Origin: Alphaproteobacteria bacterium
GTDB lineage: Bacteria; Pseudomonadota; Alphaproteobacteria; Micavibrionales; Micavibrionaceae
Length of the DNA: 64,000 nucleotides
NCBI GenBank assembly: GCA_023384135.1
Contig: JAHDXS010000001.1
Coordinates: 1,091,878 to 1,155,877, forward strand
Direction of reading: 5' to 3'
In this document: positions 1 through 6,884 of the stretch, one piece after another
Numbering within the stretch: the stretch's first letter is position 1
Layout of the letters: each line of letters opens with the position of its first letter
Position numbers and translations under genes: made by a program
Notes under the pieces: generated by a model
Database searches by the model: none
Told to the model about the DNA's origin: nothing
Seen by the model: only the letters and a program-made list of their open reading frames with translations

Positions 1-251
1 CCGGTGGGATTGCCACGCCCGCCGATGCAGCGCTGTGCATGCAGCTGGGCGCGGAGACGGTGTTCGTCGGCTCGGGTATTTTCAAATCCGAAGATCCCGC
101 TAACTTCGCCAAGGCAATCGTGAAAGCCACCGCGCACTACAACGACCCGAAGATGGTTCTGGAAGCCTCCAAGGGCCTCGGCGAAGCGATGCGCGGCACC
201 GAGATTTCCGAGATCGAGGCGTCCATGCGCATGGCCAACCGGGGCTGGTAA
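1..251 (+). CDS. pdxS: Pyridoxal 5'-phosphate synthase lyase subunit PdxS, C-terminal part
   Basis: Partial gene, cut by the left edge of the window; reading frame begins at base 3. PdxS makes pyridoxal 5'-phosphate from ribose 5-phosphate, glyceraldehyde 3-phosphate and ammonia supplied by the glutaminase PdxT. The visible 82 residues carry the family's closing (beta/alpha)8-barrel region: the [10 protein letters not shown] phosphate-binding segment, [18 protein letters not shown], then the conserved [11 protein letters not shown] helix. The tail ending in MANRGW is close to the usual end of bacterial PdxS, so the 3' end looks intact. No pdxT is seen downstream; it may lie upstream outside the window. 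The family assignment is by strong motif recognition; the N-terminal catalytic lysine is not in view. Confidence 0.92.
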   Translation, partial: GGIATPADAALCMQLGAETVFVGSGIFKSEDPANFAKAIVKATAHYNDPKMVLEASKGLGEAMRGTEISEIEASMRMANRGW

Positions 252-303
252 CGGCTTGTTAGGCTTACGGCTCTATTCTAACTGAGTAAACACGGAGTTT
301 TCT

Positions 304-639
304 ATGAAAACCATCGAACACTGGTCCCTGACCGCCCATCCCGTAAACTTCACGCCGCTTTCCCCCGAGGATGCGGAAACCACCCCGATGTACGTTTTGG
401 GCGTGGCCGAGGATCACGGGAAGATGAAAGATATCCGCACCTCCCCCATCGTCGCCCGCGTGGACGGGGAGGCGCAGGTCGTCACGCGCTCCGGCTCCGT
501 CTATGGGCTGGGCGAGCCTGATGCCGATTATGAGCGGATCTACAACAACGCGCGCGAGCGCCTGCTCGAATCGCTTCCTATCCATCGGCCCGCCGCGCCC
601 GCGCCTTCGCAGCCGGACGACCACGCGCCGGGCCTCTAA
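304..639 (+). CDS. Hypothetical protein, 111 aa
   Basis: I do not recognise this family. The gene begins at an ATG that follows a purine-rich stretch (ACGGAGTT) 52 bases after pdxS. The product is a soluble protein without signal peptide or membrane segment. Residues 1-90 look folded (MKTIEHWSLTAHPV, then a V-A-R-V-D-G-E-A-Q-V-V-T-R-S-G-S strand pair and a YERIYNNARERLLESL helix). The last 20 residues are rich in Pro, Ala and Asp and look disordered. Codon use is GC-rich like pdxS, so it reads as a resident gene. Its closeness to pdxS could mean co-transcription, but that is inference only. Confidence 0.6.
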   Translation: MKTIEHWSLTAHPVNFTPLSPEDAETTPMYVLGVAEDHGKMKDIRTSPIVARVDGEAQVVTRSGSVYGLGEPDADYERIYNNARERLLESLPIHRPAAPAPSQPDDHAPGL

Positions 640-701
640 AAAATTCCTCTGATCCAAACGGTCTTTGGGCTTATACTTCTCTGGAATATCAAGGGAGTGC
701 T

Positions 702-1127
702 ATGGCCATGATCCGCCGTTCTTGGGCCCTGACGTTTTCGGGTTTACTCATCCTGACGCTCTTCCCGCTCGCGGCCAAGGCGGATTGCGTGGGCGGCGAA
801 CCCGTGCAGGCGAAAATCGTCGTGCAGTCCTGCGAGGCCATCGACCCGCTGACCGATCCCCGCCTAAAACAGCCCGAACAGGCTCAGCAAATGAGCAAGG
901 AGTTTATGCTCCGCTTTTTCAAGGGGGCGCTGGTCACGCTCGAAAACGGCAGCACCTATATGTATCCCACAACCCAAGCCGATGCCTGCGCCGCCTTTAC
1001 GCCGGGGGCGGAGGTGGAAAAAATCGTCTCCTCGACCTGCTGCGATACCGGAAAATGGGGCAAGTGCCTGCTGGGCGGGCGGTTCATGCACGATATCGGC
1101 GGAGCGCCCGTGAATGCGTTTCAGTGA
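702..1127 (+). CDS. Secreted cysteine-containing hypothetical protein, 141 aa
   Basis: Unknown family. Residues 1-27 form a classical signal peptide (Arg-Arg, a hydrophobic run ending near LTLFPLAAKA) with likely cleavage before Asp-Cys. The mature part has six or more cysteines, including a C-C pair and C-D-T-G-K-W-G-K-C, which suggests disulfides in the periplasm. A ribosome site AAGGGAG lies about 6 bases before the ATG; a second in-frame ATG two codons later is also possible. The next gene starts inside this one's end (14-base overlap), so the two are probably translated together. No function can be assigned. Confidence 0.6.
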   Translation: MAMIRRSWALTFSGLLILTLFPLAAKADCVGGEPVQAKIVVQSCEAIDPLTDPRLKQPEQAQQMSKEFMLRFFKGALVTLENGSTYMYPTTQADACAAFTPGAEVEKIVSSTCCDTGKWGKCLLGGRFMHDIGGAPVNAFQ

Positions 1128-1695
1128 ACAACTTAAATTCCTGCTGCTCTTTTGCGGATTGTGCGCTTTGTCCCCAAGCATCGTCTTGGCTCAGGAAGCG
1201 CCCAAGACAGGATATTTCCGAGATCCGAAAAGGCTTTTTCAGTACGAACCAAAATTGCCTATTGCGATCAAATACGATTGCAAAAAACAAGACTCAGGAG
1301 TATTAGCCTGCTCTTTCACTACATATCGCAAATCAACAATCATTAAAAATCGGCGCTATTGTTACACACACAAACTGTCAACCAACACCGATTTTTCCTA
1401 TTATCAGGAAAGCGCTAATATCCCCGCTCACTGGAAATATGAAAACACCCACGACAAAGAATATTGCGATTCTGTCTACCGTGAAATTTTTTACCCCATT
1501 TTTGATACCCAAACAGAGGATTTGATAACAGGCTGGCGCTACGTGACCGGAAGTACGGCGCTAAACGCAGAAGAAAAATCCCCGAGTGGAGAGCTATGCT
1601 CAAGATACGATAAAATTTTTAGGCGTGAATATATTACAAGCCCCGACGACAGCTTTTTAAAGGAAGAATGCGATGAAATAGTCGAGGCTCAATAA
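1114..1695 (+). CDS. Secreted hypothetical protein, 193 aa
   Basis: Unknown family. The N-terminus is a signal peptide (hydrophobic run to about residue 26, ending SPSIVLA before Gln-Glu). The mature chain is polar and aromatic-rich with six scattered cysteines, in keeping with an exported disulfide-bonded protein. The start overlaps the end of the preceding secreted protein gene by 14 bases in another frame, suggesting translational coupling. Base composition drops in its second half to AT-richer sequence than its GC-rich neighbours, so it may be a transferred or fast-evolving gene. It ends four bases from the convergent Dabb gene. Confidence 0.6.
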   Translation: MRFSEQLKFLLLFCGLCALSPSIVLAQEAPKTGYFRDPKRLFQYEPKLPIAIKYDCKKQDSGVLACSFTTYRKSTIIKNRRYCYTHKLSTNTDFSYYQESANIPAHWKYENTHDKEYCDSVYREIFYPIFDTQTEDLITGWRYVTGSTALNAEEKSPSGELCSRYDKIFRREYITSPDDSFLKEECDEIVEAQ

Positions 1696-1698
1696 AAC

Positions 1699-1983
1699 CT
1701 AACCCCGAATATCCACCGCATAGCGCTTGTCGCGCAGGGGGCGGACGGTCTTGGTGGACATATGATAGACCGGATCGTTCTTGTAGATTTCCAGCGAGGC
1801 TTCATCAGGAAATTCGCCATAAACGACAATGTCGATATCATTGCCGATCTGATCGATCTTTTCGTTCTTGCGCACCGTGAGCGTCCAGTTGCCCTCGATC
1901 GTCTCCAGCGTCCTGAGCGCGGTGTAGATCGTGTCCACGTCCTCGGGGTTCTTCGCGGTGAAAAAAACGATATGCCGGATCAT
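1699..1983 (-). CDS. Dabb (stress-responsive A/B barrel) family protein
   Basis: A 94-residue protein beginning MIRHIVFFTAK, the typical opening of the ferredoxin-like dimeric alpha/beta barrel (Dabb) family. The family signature continues with a central helix and the closing strand region (VVYGEFPDEASLEIYKNDPVY). The start is set at the ATG at 1983, which has GGGAGA seven bases upstream on the minus strand; longer in-frame starts lack this. Dabb proteins are small dimers; some are stress-induced and some act in aromatic metabolism, and the substrate here cannot be told. It is the third gene of an apparent operon after the cysteine desulfurase and ferredoxin genes (13-base gap to the ferredoxin). 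Confidence 0.8.
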   Translation of the reverse strand: MIRHIVFFTAKNPEDVDTIYTALRTLETIEGNWTLTVRKNEKIDQIGNDIDIVVYGEFPDEASLEIYKNDPVYHMSTKTVRPLRDKRYAVDIRG

Positions 1984-1996
1984 CGCAACATTCTCC

Positions 1997-2335
1997 CTAC
2001 CAATCCGTTTTCGCGCCGGGCACTGCAAAAACCAGACCGTCCAGCGCGTCGCTCATGCGGATCTGGCAGCCGAGGCGCGAAGTCTCGCGCACCTGATGGG
2101 CGAGGTCGAGCATGTCTTCCTCTTCGCCCGTCTTCTCGTTGCCCGCCGCTTCCACCCGCGCGGCCCAGTCGGGATGGATGACCATGTGACAGGTCGCGCA
2201 GGCCATGGAGCCGCCGCACACGCCCTCAATCTCCGCCACGCCCGCGTCCCGCGCGATCTCCATGAGGGACCAGCCCTCCTGCGCCTCAATCGTGCGCTTT
2301 GAGCCATCCTTGGCGATCACTGTAATGCTGCTCAT
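1997..2335 (-). CDS. fdx: 2Fe-2S ferredoxin, adrenodoxin/ISC type
   Basis: A 112-residue plant/vertebrate-type [2Fe-2S] ferredoxin. The cluster ligands are visible as C-G-G-S-M-A-C-A-T-C (three cysteines, CX5CX2C) and a distal Cys in SRLGCQIRMSDALDG, the order seen in adrenodoxin and bacterial ISC ferredoxin. It probably donates electrons in iron-sulfur cluster assembly or to a P450/dioxygenase partner. The start at 2335 overlaps the stop of the cysteine desulfurase gene by 4 bases (ATGA), strong evidence of one operon and supporting an Fe-S assembly role. No IscU, HscAB or IscX genes are seen next to it, so the cluster is a reduced version of the usual isc operon. Confidence 0.88.
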   Translation of the reverse strand: MSSITVIAKDGSKRTIEAQEGWSLMEIARDAGVAEIEGVCGGSMACATCHMVIHPDWAARVEAAGNEKTGEEEDMLDLAHQVRETSRLGCQIRMSDALDGLVFAVPGAKTDW

Positions 2336-3468
2336 GCGGGCCCGTTCCTTTTGACTCTGGCGGTGACAGTTGCCCAAGCGGCAAGAAACCTGTCGATATC
2401 GGCCTCTTTCGTAGCCCAGCCCAGCGAAATACGCAAGGCGGAGGATGCGATTTCCCGCCCTGCCCCCATGGCGGTCAGAACGTGGCTAGGCTCCACCCGC
2501 CCGCTCGAACAGGCCGCGCCATTGCTGATCGCCACGCCTTCAAGATCCAGCGCCATCAAAAGCGTTTCGGAGGACGCGCCGGGAAGACTGAAGAGAGTCG
2601 TATTGGCCACGCGCGGCGTATTTTTTGCATGAATCACGGCATCGGGAGTGATCGTCAGAATTTCACGTTCCAGACGGTCGCGCCAGCCACCCAGCGCCTG
2701 ATAGTGGTTCATGCGCTCCAAAGATTCCCGCGCCGCTGCGCCGAACCCCGCGATGGCGGGAAGATTTTCCGTTCCTGCCCTTGCGCCGCGCTCCTGCCCG
2801 CCGCCGAAAAGCAGCGTGGGCGTCTCGCCGCACAGGCCCAGGACCAAAGCGCCCGCGCCCTGCGGCCCGCCGATCTTGTGCGAAGAAAGGGTAAAAAAAT
2901 CCGCGCCCATCTCTTGCGGGTTGACCGGAATACGCCCGGCGGCCTGCACCGCGTCGGAATGAACAAAAGCCCCGTATTTACGGGCGATTGCCGATATCTC
3001 CGATACGTTTTGTATCGCGCCCGTTTCATTATTCACCGCCATGACGGAGACGAGGACCGCACCGCCATCCTGCGCCAGAAGCGCCTCCAATGCACCAAGA
3101 TCGACCAGCCCCTGCGGCGTCGCGGGGATCGGGACAAGCCCCGGCGCGGCCCTGAGGACACTCGGATGCTCCATAGATGAAACCAGAATGCGCCGCTGGG
3201 GATAGTGTCGGGAAAAATGCTGGATAACCGTATTATTAGCCTCGGTCGCGCCGCTGGTGAAAATCACTTGAGCGGGCGGGACCGATGCAAGATTTGCCAC
3301 GGAGCGCCGCGAATCCTCAAGAAGAGTACGCCCCGCCCGCCCGAAATAATGCACGGAAGACGCGTTCAGCGCCGATTCCCCGAGATTTAAAACGTCCAGC
3401 ATCGCCACACGCGCGGCAGGCCGCAGCGGAGCGCTGGCATTATAATCGAGGTATATTCGCTCTTTCAT
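2332..3468 (-). CDS. Cysteine desulfurase (NifS/IscS family, class V aminotransferase fold)
   Basis: A 378-residue PLP enzyme that removes sulfur from L-cysteine and passes it on as a persulfide. Visible marks are the N-terminal YLDYNASAPLRP, the ATEANN substrate region, the PLP-binding lysine in LSSHKIGGPQGAGAL, and the catalytic cysteine in the mobile loop NGAACSSGRVEPSHVL, a short-loop arrangement of class I (NifS/IscS) enzymes. Length is normal. It is followed, with a 4-base overlap, by a 2Fe-2S ferredoxin gene and then a Dabb gene. Whether it is the housekeeping IscS or a specialised NifS-like enzyme (tRNA thiolation, cofactor sulfur) cannot be decided. Confidence 0.9.
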   Translation of the reverse strand: MKERIYLDYNASAPLRPAARVAMLDVLNLGESALNASSVHYFGRAGRTLLEDSRRSVANLASVPPAQVIFTSGATEANNTVIQHFSRHYPQRRILVSSMEHPSVLRAAPGLVPIPATPQGLVDLGALEALLAQDGGAVLVSVMAVNNETGAIQNVSEISAIARKYGAFVHSDAVQAAGRIPVNPQEMGADFFTLSSHKIGGPQGAGALVLGLCGETPTLLFGGGQERGARAGTENLPAIAGFGAAARESLERMNHYQALGGWRDRLEREILTITPDAVIHAKNTPRVANTTLFSLPGASSETLLMALDLEGVAISNGAACSSGRVEPSHVLTAMGAGREIASSALRISLGWATKEADIDRFLAAWATVTARVKRNGPA

Positions 3469-3480
3469 GGGCTTTTCGCC

Positions 3481-3504
3481 TGATCCACAAGGGCATTATC
3501 CACA
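3481..3504 (+). promoter_or_regulatory. DnaA-box-like pair in divergent intergenic region
   Basis: The AT-rich space between the cysteine desulfurase and hydrolase genes holds one perfect DnaA-box match, TTATCCACA (3496-3504), preceded by a weaker TGATCCACA (3481-3489). An imperfect inverted pair follows around 3565-3590 (GATCAA-CAGGTT-TTGATC). This could be DnaA-dependent regulation of the divergent genes; with only one perfect box it is not an origin call. The rest of 3505-3717 shows no gene. Confidence 0.35.
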
Positions 3505-3717
3505 TTATTTTTCAATGACTTGTCATAAATTTGTGGACTTCATTTCAAATCTTTAATATAGAAACCCTGTGAAAGATCAACAGGTTTTGATCTGTTTCCG
3601 AACATTATGCCACGCTACCCGTTCGGAAAATGAAAAAAGACTGATTTCGTTATCTTTCTTTTGTGTTCACGGGGATCGGGCGCGCTTCATGCGCCCATAG
3701 AAAAAAAGAGGTACTTT

Positions 3718-4392
3718 ATGCCTGAAGTTATCCTGAACGGTCCGGCCGGCCGATTGGAAGGCCGCTACTCCCACTCAAAAATTAAAAATGCGCCGCTGGC
3801 TCTGGTTTTACACCCCAGCCCGGAACACGGCGGAACGATGAATAACAAGATCACCTATTCGCTGTTTCAGGCGTGTGTGGCACGCGGATTCTCGACCCTG
3901 CGCTTTAACTTTCGCGGCGTAGGCCGCTCGCAGGGCGTATTCGACCGCGGCGAAGGCGAGTTGAGCGACGCCGCCTCCGCGCTGGACTGGATGCAGGAAA
4001 TCAACCCCAATGCCCCTTACGTCTGGGTCGCGGGCTTCTCGTTCGGTGCCTGGATCTCCATGCAGCTCCTGATGCGCCGCCCCGAGATCAAGGGCTTCAT
4101 TTCCGTTGCCCCTCCGGCCAGCACAGAAGATTTCACGTTCCTCGCGCCCTGCCCGACCTCGGGCTTGGTCCTGCACGGATCGCGCGATGACGTGGTGCCC
4201 GAACCATCGGTCAGCGAGTTTGTCTCCAAACTGCAACAGCAGAAGGGCATTCAGATCGACTACCGCATCATCAAGGGCGCCAACCATTTCTTCCACGACT
4301 GCACCGACCTGCTGATCGACCATGTTCACGACCACATGAACAAGGCGGGCGGCGGCATGAACGTGCAAGTAAAGTTGCCGCAGGCGGCATAG
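3718..4392 (+). CDS. Alpha/beta hydrolase, soluble, 224 aa
   Basis: Short alpha/beta-hydrolase of the kind with an HPSPEHGGTMNNK oxyanion/entry region, an F-N-F-R-G-V-G-R-S motif, nucleophile elbow GFSFG (Ser108), acid residue in HGSRDD (Asp157 or Asp158) and catalytic His190 in GANHFF. This layout matches a widespread bacterial family annotated as CocE/dienelactone-like or YpfH-like hydrolases; natural substrates are mostly unknown. There is no signal peptide, so it is cytoplasmic. The start was chosen at 3718, preceded by AGAGGT; an upstream in-frame start lacks such a site. A clear terminator follows (4418-4449), so it is probably monocistronic. Confidence 0.82.
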   Translation: MPEVILNGPAGRLEGRYSHSKIKNAPLALVLHPSPEHGGTMNNKITYSLFQACVARGFSTLRFNFRGVGRSQGVFDRGEGELSDAASALDWMQEINPNAPYVWVAGFSFGAWISMQLLMRRPEIKGFISVAPPASTEDFTFLAPCPTSGLVLHGSRDDVVPEPSVSEFVSKLQQQKGIQIDYRIIKGANHFFHDCTDLLIDHVHDHMNKAGGGMNVQVKLPQAA

Positions 4393-4417
4393 TCGCCAAT
4401 AGCGCAAGCAAGGGTTC

Positions 4418-4449
4418 AAAAGGGCGGGAAATCTTCCGCCCTTTTCTTT
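4418..4449 (+). terminator. Rho-independent terminator of the hydrolase gene
   Basis: Perfect 10-bp stem AAAAGGGCGG / CCGCCCTTTT with an 8-base loop, followed by CTTTA. It lies 25 bases after the hydrolase stop codon. Confidence 0.85.
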
Positions 4450-4532
4450 ACGCCTCAACAACGGCGACAAAATCTTTGCCACGCAGCAGATGTCCGGGGT
4501 AGAGTCGGGATCATTACGGAAAGGAACACCGC

Positions 4533-4712
4533 ATGGCCGATCAGGAAAACAGACGTCTCGGGCGAATTTTGAAAATGTCCGTACGCGATGTGAGGGCGCT
4601 CGAAGGGTCCGCTCCCCCCGTGAACGCGGCGGAGTCGCAAGCTGACCCGAAATCCGAAAAGCCCGCGCAAGACGCCAGCGACACGCTCTCGACCTACGAT
4701 CTGTCAGGTTAA
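4533..4712 (+). CDS. Small hypothetical protein, 59 aa
   Basis: Short gene beginning ATG at 4533 with a good ribosome site (GGAAAGGAA, about 8 bases upstream) and lying alone between a terminator and the arsR promoter. The product starts MADQENRRLGRILKMSVRDV, a basic amphipathic helix, and continues as an acidic, Ala/Ser/Pro-rich probably disordered tail ending STYDLSG. I do not recognise a family. The clean Shine-Dalgarno spacing and GC-rich third positions support a real gene; no function can be proposed. Confidence 0.55.
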   Translation: MADQENRRLGRILKMSVRDVRALEGSAPPVNAAESQADPKSEKPAQDASDTLSTYDLSG

Positions 4713-4751
4713 AAAACGCCCCCGCCCCCGACATATAATAATAGAAACGCC

Positions 4752-4796
4752 TTGACTTCTGGGACATATGTCCATTATTCTAGAAATATGGACATA
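4752..4796 (+). promoter_or_regulatory. arsR promoter with nested palindromic operator, probably leaderless
   Basis: A -35-like TTGACT (4752-4757) and -10-like TATTCT (4776-4781), 18 bases apart, place the transcription start at about 4788, which is the A of the arsR ATG. The spacer holds a perfect 12-bp palindrome GGACATATGTCC (4762-4773). The arm TATGTCCAT (4767-4775) is repeated inverted as ATGGACATA (4788-4796), overlapping the start codon. An ArsR dimer bound here would cover both promoter and start codon, giving tight autoregulation. Promoter boxes are by eye. Confidence 0.65.
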
Positions 4797-5159
4797 CAAA
4801 AGGCCATCATCGTCTTCGACGCCCTCTCGCAGGAAACGCGCCTGCGGGTTTTCCGCCTTCTGGTCGAACACGGCACACAGGGCGCACCTGCCGGAAAGCT
4901 GAGCGAGGCTCTGGACGTTCCGCACAATACGCTCTCTTTTCACCTGAATCACATGAGCAACGCGGGCTTGGTGGCCTCGAAACGTGAAGGCCGCTCCATC
5001 ATCTACACCGCCAATTTTGACCTGATGCGCGACCTGATCGGCTTTCTGGTCAAAGATTGCTGCAGCGTCGAATTCGCCAGCATCCGCAAAGACAAAAAGT
5101 CAGGATGCTCCATCATCGAACTGGCTGACTGCTGCCCCCCGAAGGAGAAAAAAGCATGA
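4788..5159 (+). CDS. arsR: ArsR/SmtB-family metalloregulator
   Basis: A 123-residue winged-helix repressor. The segment ALSQETRLRVFRLLVEHG, then APAGKLSEALDVPHNTLSFHLNHMSNAGLV, is the classic ArsR helix-turn-helix, followed by the wing (SKREGRSIIYTANF). Cysteines sit in the C-terminal part (KDCCSVEF, SGCSIIEL, ADCCPPKE), as in repressors that bind arsenite with C-terminal or wing-proximal cysteines; the exact ligands cannot be chosen. Its start at 4788 coincides with the predicted transcription start and one arm of the operator. It overlaps the DUF6428 gene by 4 bases, giving the operon arsR-DUF6428-arsC. It should repress this operon and release DNA on binding As(III). Confidence 0.88.
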   Translation: MDIQKAIIVFDALSQETRLRVFRLLVEHGTQGAPAGKLSEALDVPHNTLSFHLNHMSNAGLVASKREGRSIIYTANFDLMRDLIGFLVKDCCSVEFASIRKDKKSGCSIIELADCCPPKEKKA

Positions 5160-5596
5160 AAATCTCGGACATCAAAAACCACCTCTCGGCGCTCGACACG
5201 CTCACCTTCCGCCTGCCCGACGGCAGCGCGGTCCCCGCACATTTCCACCTGACCGAAGTCGGGCTGGTCACGCGGCACTTCATCGACTGCGGCGGCACGG
5301 AGCGCACCGAAAACGTCGCGAACTTTCAGCTTTGGGTCGCGAACGATGACGACCACCGCCTCACCCCCGATAAATTCCTGCGCATCCTCGACATCTCTAA
5401 AAAGGTTCTGGGCGGTCTCGACCCGGAAATCGAGGTAGAGTACCAGCAAGGCACGATCGCCAAATTCGGCCTCGCCTTCGACGGACGGGAGTTTATCCTG
5501 ACCAATAAACAAACAGCCTGCCTTGCGCTGGATGCTTGCGAAATTCCGCCCAAGACGCAAAAGTCGGCGTGCTCTCCTGCGGGGGGATGCTGCTGA
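5156..5596 (+). CDS. DUF6428 family protein of arsenic operons
   Basis: A 146-residue protein that matches my memory of DUF6428, small proteins encoded between arsR and arsenate reductase genes. Landmarks: N-terminal MKISDIKNHLSALDTLTFRLPDG, a PAHFHLTEVG segment, then the DCGG strand and LTPDKFLRILDISKKVLG helix. The C-terminus is cysteine-rich (CEIPPKTQKSACSPAGGCC), which could bind arsenite or another soft metal. It is ATGA-coupled to arsR and ends TGATG with arsC, so the three are co-translated. Biochemical role is unknown; an arsenite chaperone or sensor is a guess from context. Confidence 0.8.
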   Translation: MKISDIKNHLSALDTLTFRLPDGSAVPAHFHLTEVGLVTRHFIDCGGTERTENVANFQLWVANDDDHRLTPDKFLRILDISKKVLGGLDPEIEVEYQQGTIAKFGLAFDGREFILTNKQTACLALDACEIPPKTQKSACSPAGGCC

Positions 5597-6039
5597 TGAA
5601 AAACGTGCTTGTACTCTGCACCGGAAACTCCTGCCGCTCCGTGATGGCCGAGGCGTTGATCAACCATCTGGGCGCTGGGCGTTATAAGGCCGTGAGCGCG
5701 GGCAGCAACCCGGCGGGCTACGTCCACCCCAAATCCATCGAAACATTGGAGCGGCATGGCATAGATGCAGGAAACCCGCGCAGCAAGTCATGGGATGAAT
5801 TCGAGGGGCAGAATTTCGATCTGGTCGTGACCGTGTGTGACGCGGCGGCCTCCGAAACCTGCCCCGTCTTTTTCGGCGCTAAAAATAAACTGCACTGGAG
5901 CACCCCCGACCCCGCGAAAGCCACCGGAACGCCCAGCGAAATCGACGCGGCTTTCGACACCGCCTTCACCATGCTCAAAGACAGAATTGAAAATTATATC
6001 CATGAACACACCCCCGAACTCACCCCTCGCCCTGTTTGA
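5596..6039 (+). CDS. arsC: Arsenate reductase, thioredoxin-coupled LMW-PTP type
   Basis: A 147-residue low-molecular-weight phosphatase-fold arsenate reductase. The P-loop is CTGNSCRS (Cys8, X5, Arg14), and the redox pair is Cys81 and Cys89 in VTVCDAAASETCPVF, the same three-cysteine relay as staphylococcal pI258 ArsC. It reduces arsenate to arsenite and is recycled by thioredoxin. The WSTPDPAKATG segment near residue 101 is the usual Asp loop. The start at 5596 overlaps the previous stop (TGATG); an upstream in-frame start would add 20 residues not typical of the family. No ArsB or Acr3 arsenite pump follows, which is odd for an ars operon. Confidence 0.9.
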   Translation: MKNVLVLCTGNSCRSVMAEALINHLGAGRYKAVSAGSNPAGYVHPKSIETLERHGIDAGNPRSKSWDEFEGQNFDLVVTVCDAAASETCPVFFGAKNKLHWSTPDPAKATGTPSEIDAAFDTAFTMLKDRIENYIHEHTPELTPRPV

Positions 6040-6089
6040 ACATTAATCTTTCGCTGTGCGCCAGAAGCCCGTGATGATAGTCTCCTCGG

Positions 6090-6797
6090 GTGAAAGACCG
6101 CCTGATCTACAAACATAACGAGTTTCATTACATGAGCCGCGCCGGATGGCTGCGGGCCGCCGTTCTGGGCGCCAATGACGGGATTATTTCCGTCTCCAGC
6201 CTCGTTATCGGCGTGGCAGCGGCCTCGGCGGATACGAACGACCTGCTGATTGCCGGTATCGCAGGGCTGGTGGCCGGAGCCATGTCCATGGCCGCCGGGG
6301 AATATGTGTCGGTCAGTTCGCAAGCCGACCTTGAAAACGCCGATCTCGCGCGCGAACAGAAAGAACTGATTGAAGACCCGGAGTTTGAATTGCAGGAGCT
6401 GGCCGATATCTACGTCGGTCGCGGCGTCGAGCCAACTCTGGCCCGCGAAATCGCCAAACAGATGATGGCCAAGGATGCGTTGGGTGTCCACGCGCGCGAA
6501 GAACTGGGCATCTCCGAGCTCACGACCGCCCGCCCGCTTCAAGCGGCTCTGGCGTCTGCCGGGGCATTTTCGCTGGGGGCAGCGCTCCCGGTTTTATCCA
6601 TTCTGTTGCTGCCGCAGGATATTTTCGTTCCGGCCTCCTCGGCCCTCTCCGTCCTGTTGCTGGGCCTACTGGGCGCGCTCGCCGCGCGTGTCGGCGGCGC
6701 GCCGCCGCTCAAGCCCGCCCTGCGGATTATGTTCTGGGGCGCCGCCGCCATGGGCTGCACCGCGCTGATCGGCAGCTTCTTTGGCGTACAAGCCTAG
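6090..6797 (+). CDS. VIT/CCC1 family Fe2+/Mn2+ transporter
   Basis: A 235-residue membrane protein of the VIT1/CCC1 family. The GWLRAAVLGANDGIISVSSL start, the GAMSMAAGEYVSVSSQAD segment with its metal-binding Met/Glu residues, the acidic cytoplasmic helix (ELIEDPEFELQELADIYVGRG) and three further C-terminal membrane spans all fit. These proteins move Fe2+ or Mn2+ out of the cytoplasm or into a store, with the acidic domain capturing metal. The start is a GTG at 6090. It follows arsC by 50 bases and could be read from the same transcript; arsenic and iron/manganese handling are otherwise unrelated. Confidence 0.87.
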   Translation: MKDRLIYKHNEFHYMSRAGWLRAAVLGANDGIISVSSLVIGVAAASADTNDLLIAGIAGLVAGAMSMAAGEYVSVSSQADLENADLAREQKELIEDPEFELQELADIYVGRGVEPTLAREIAKQMMAKDALGVHAREELGISELTTARPLQAALASAGAFSLGAALPVLSILLLPQDIFVPASSALSVLLLGLLGALAARVGGAPPLKPALRIMFWGAAAMGCTALIGSFFGVQA

Positions 6798-6884
6798 ATC
6801 ATACCGCGAAATCGCTATTTACAAGCCCCCCTAATCGCTTCATTCTCCTCAAAAGCCCAAGCCTTTCGAAAGGAACACACCCGC

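Noticed and set aside
3808-4767. Long minus-strand frame of 319 codons opposite the hydrolase gene
   Set aside because: Shadow of GC-rich coding sequence; spans a terminator and the arsR operator; no domain.
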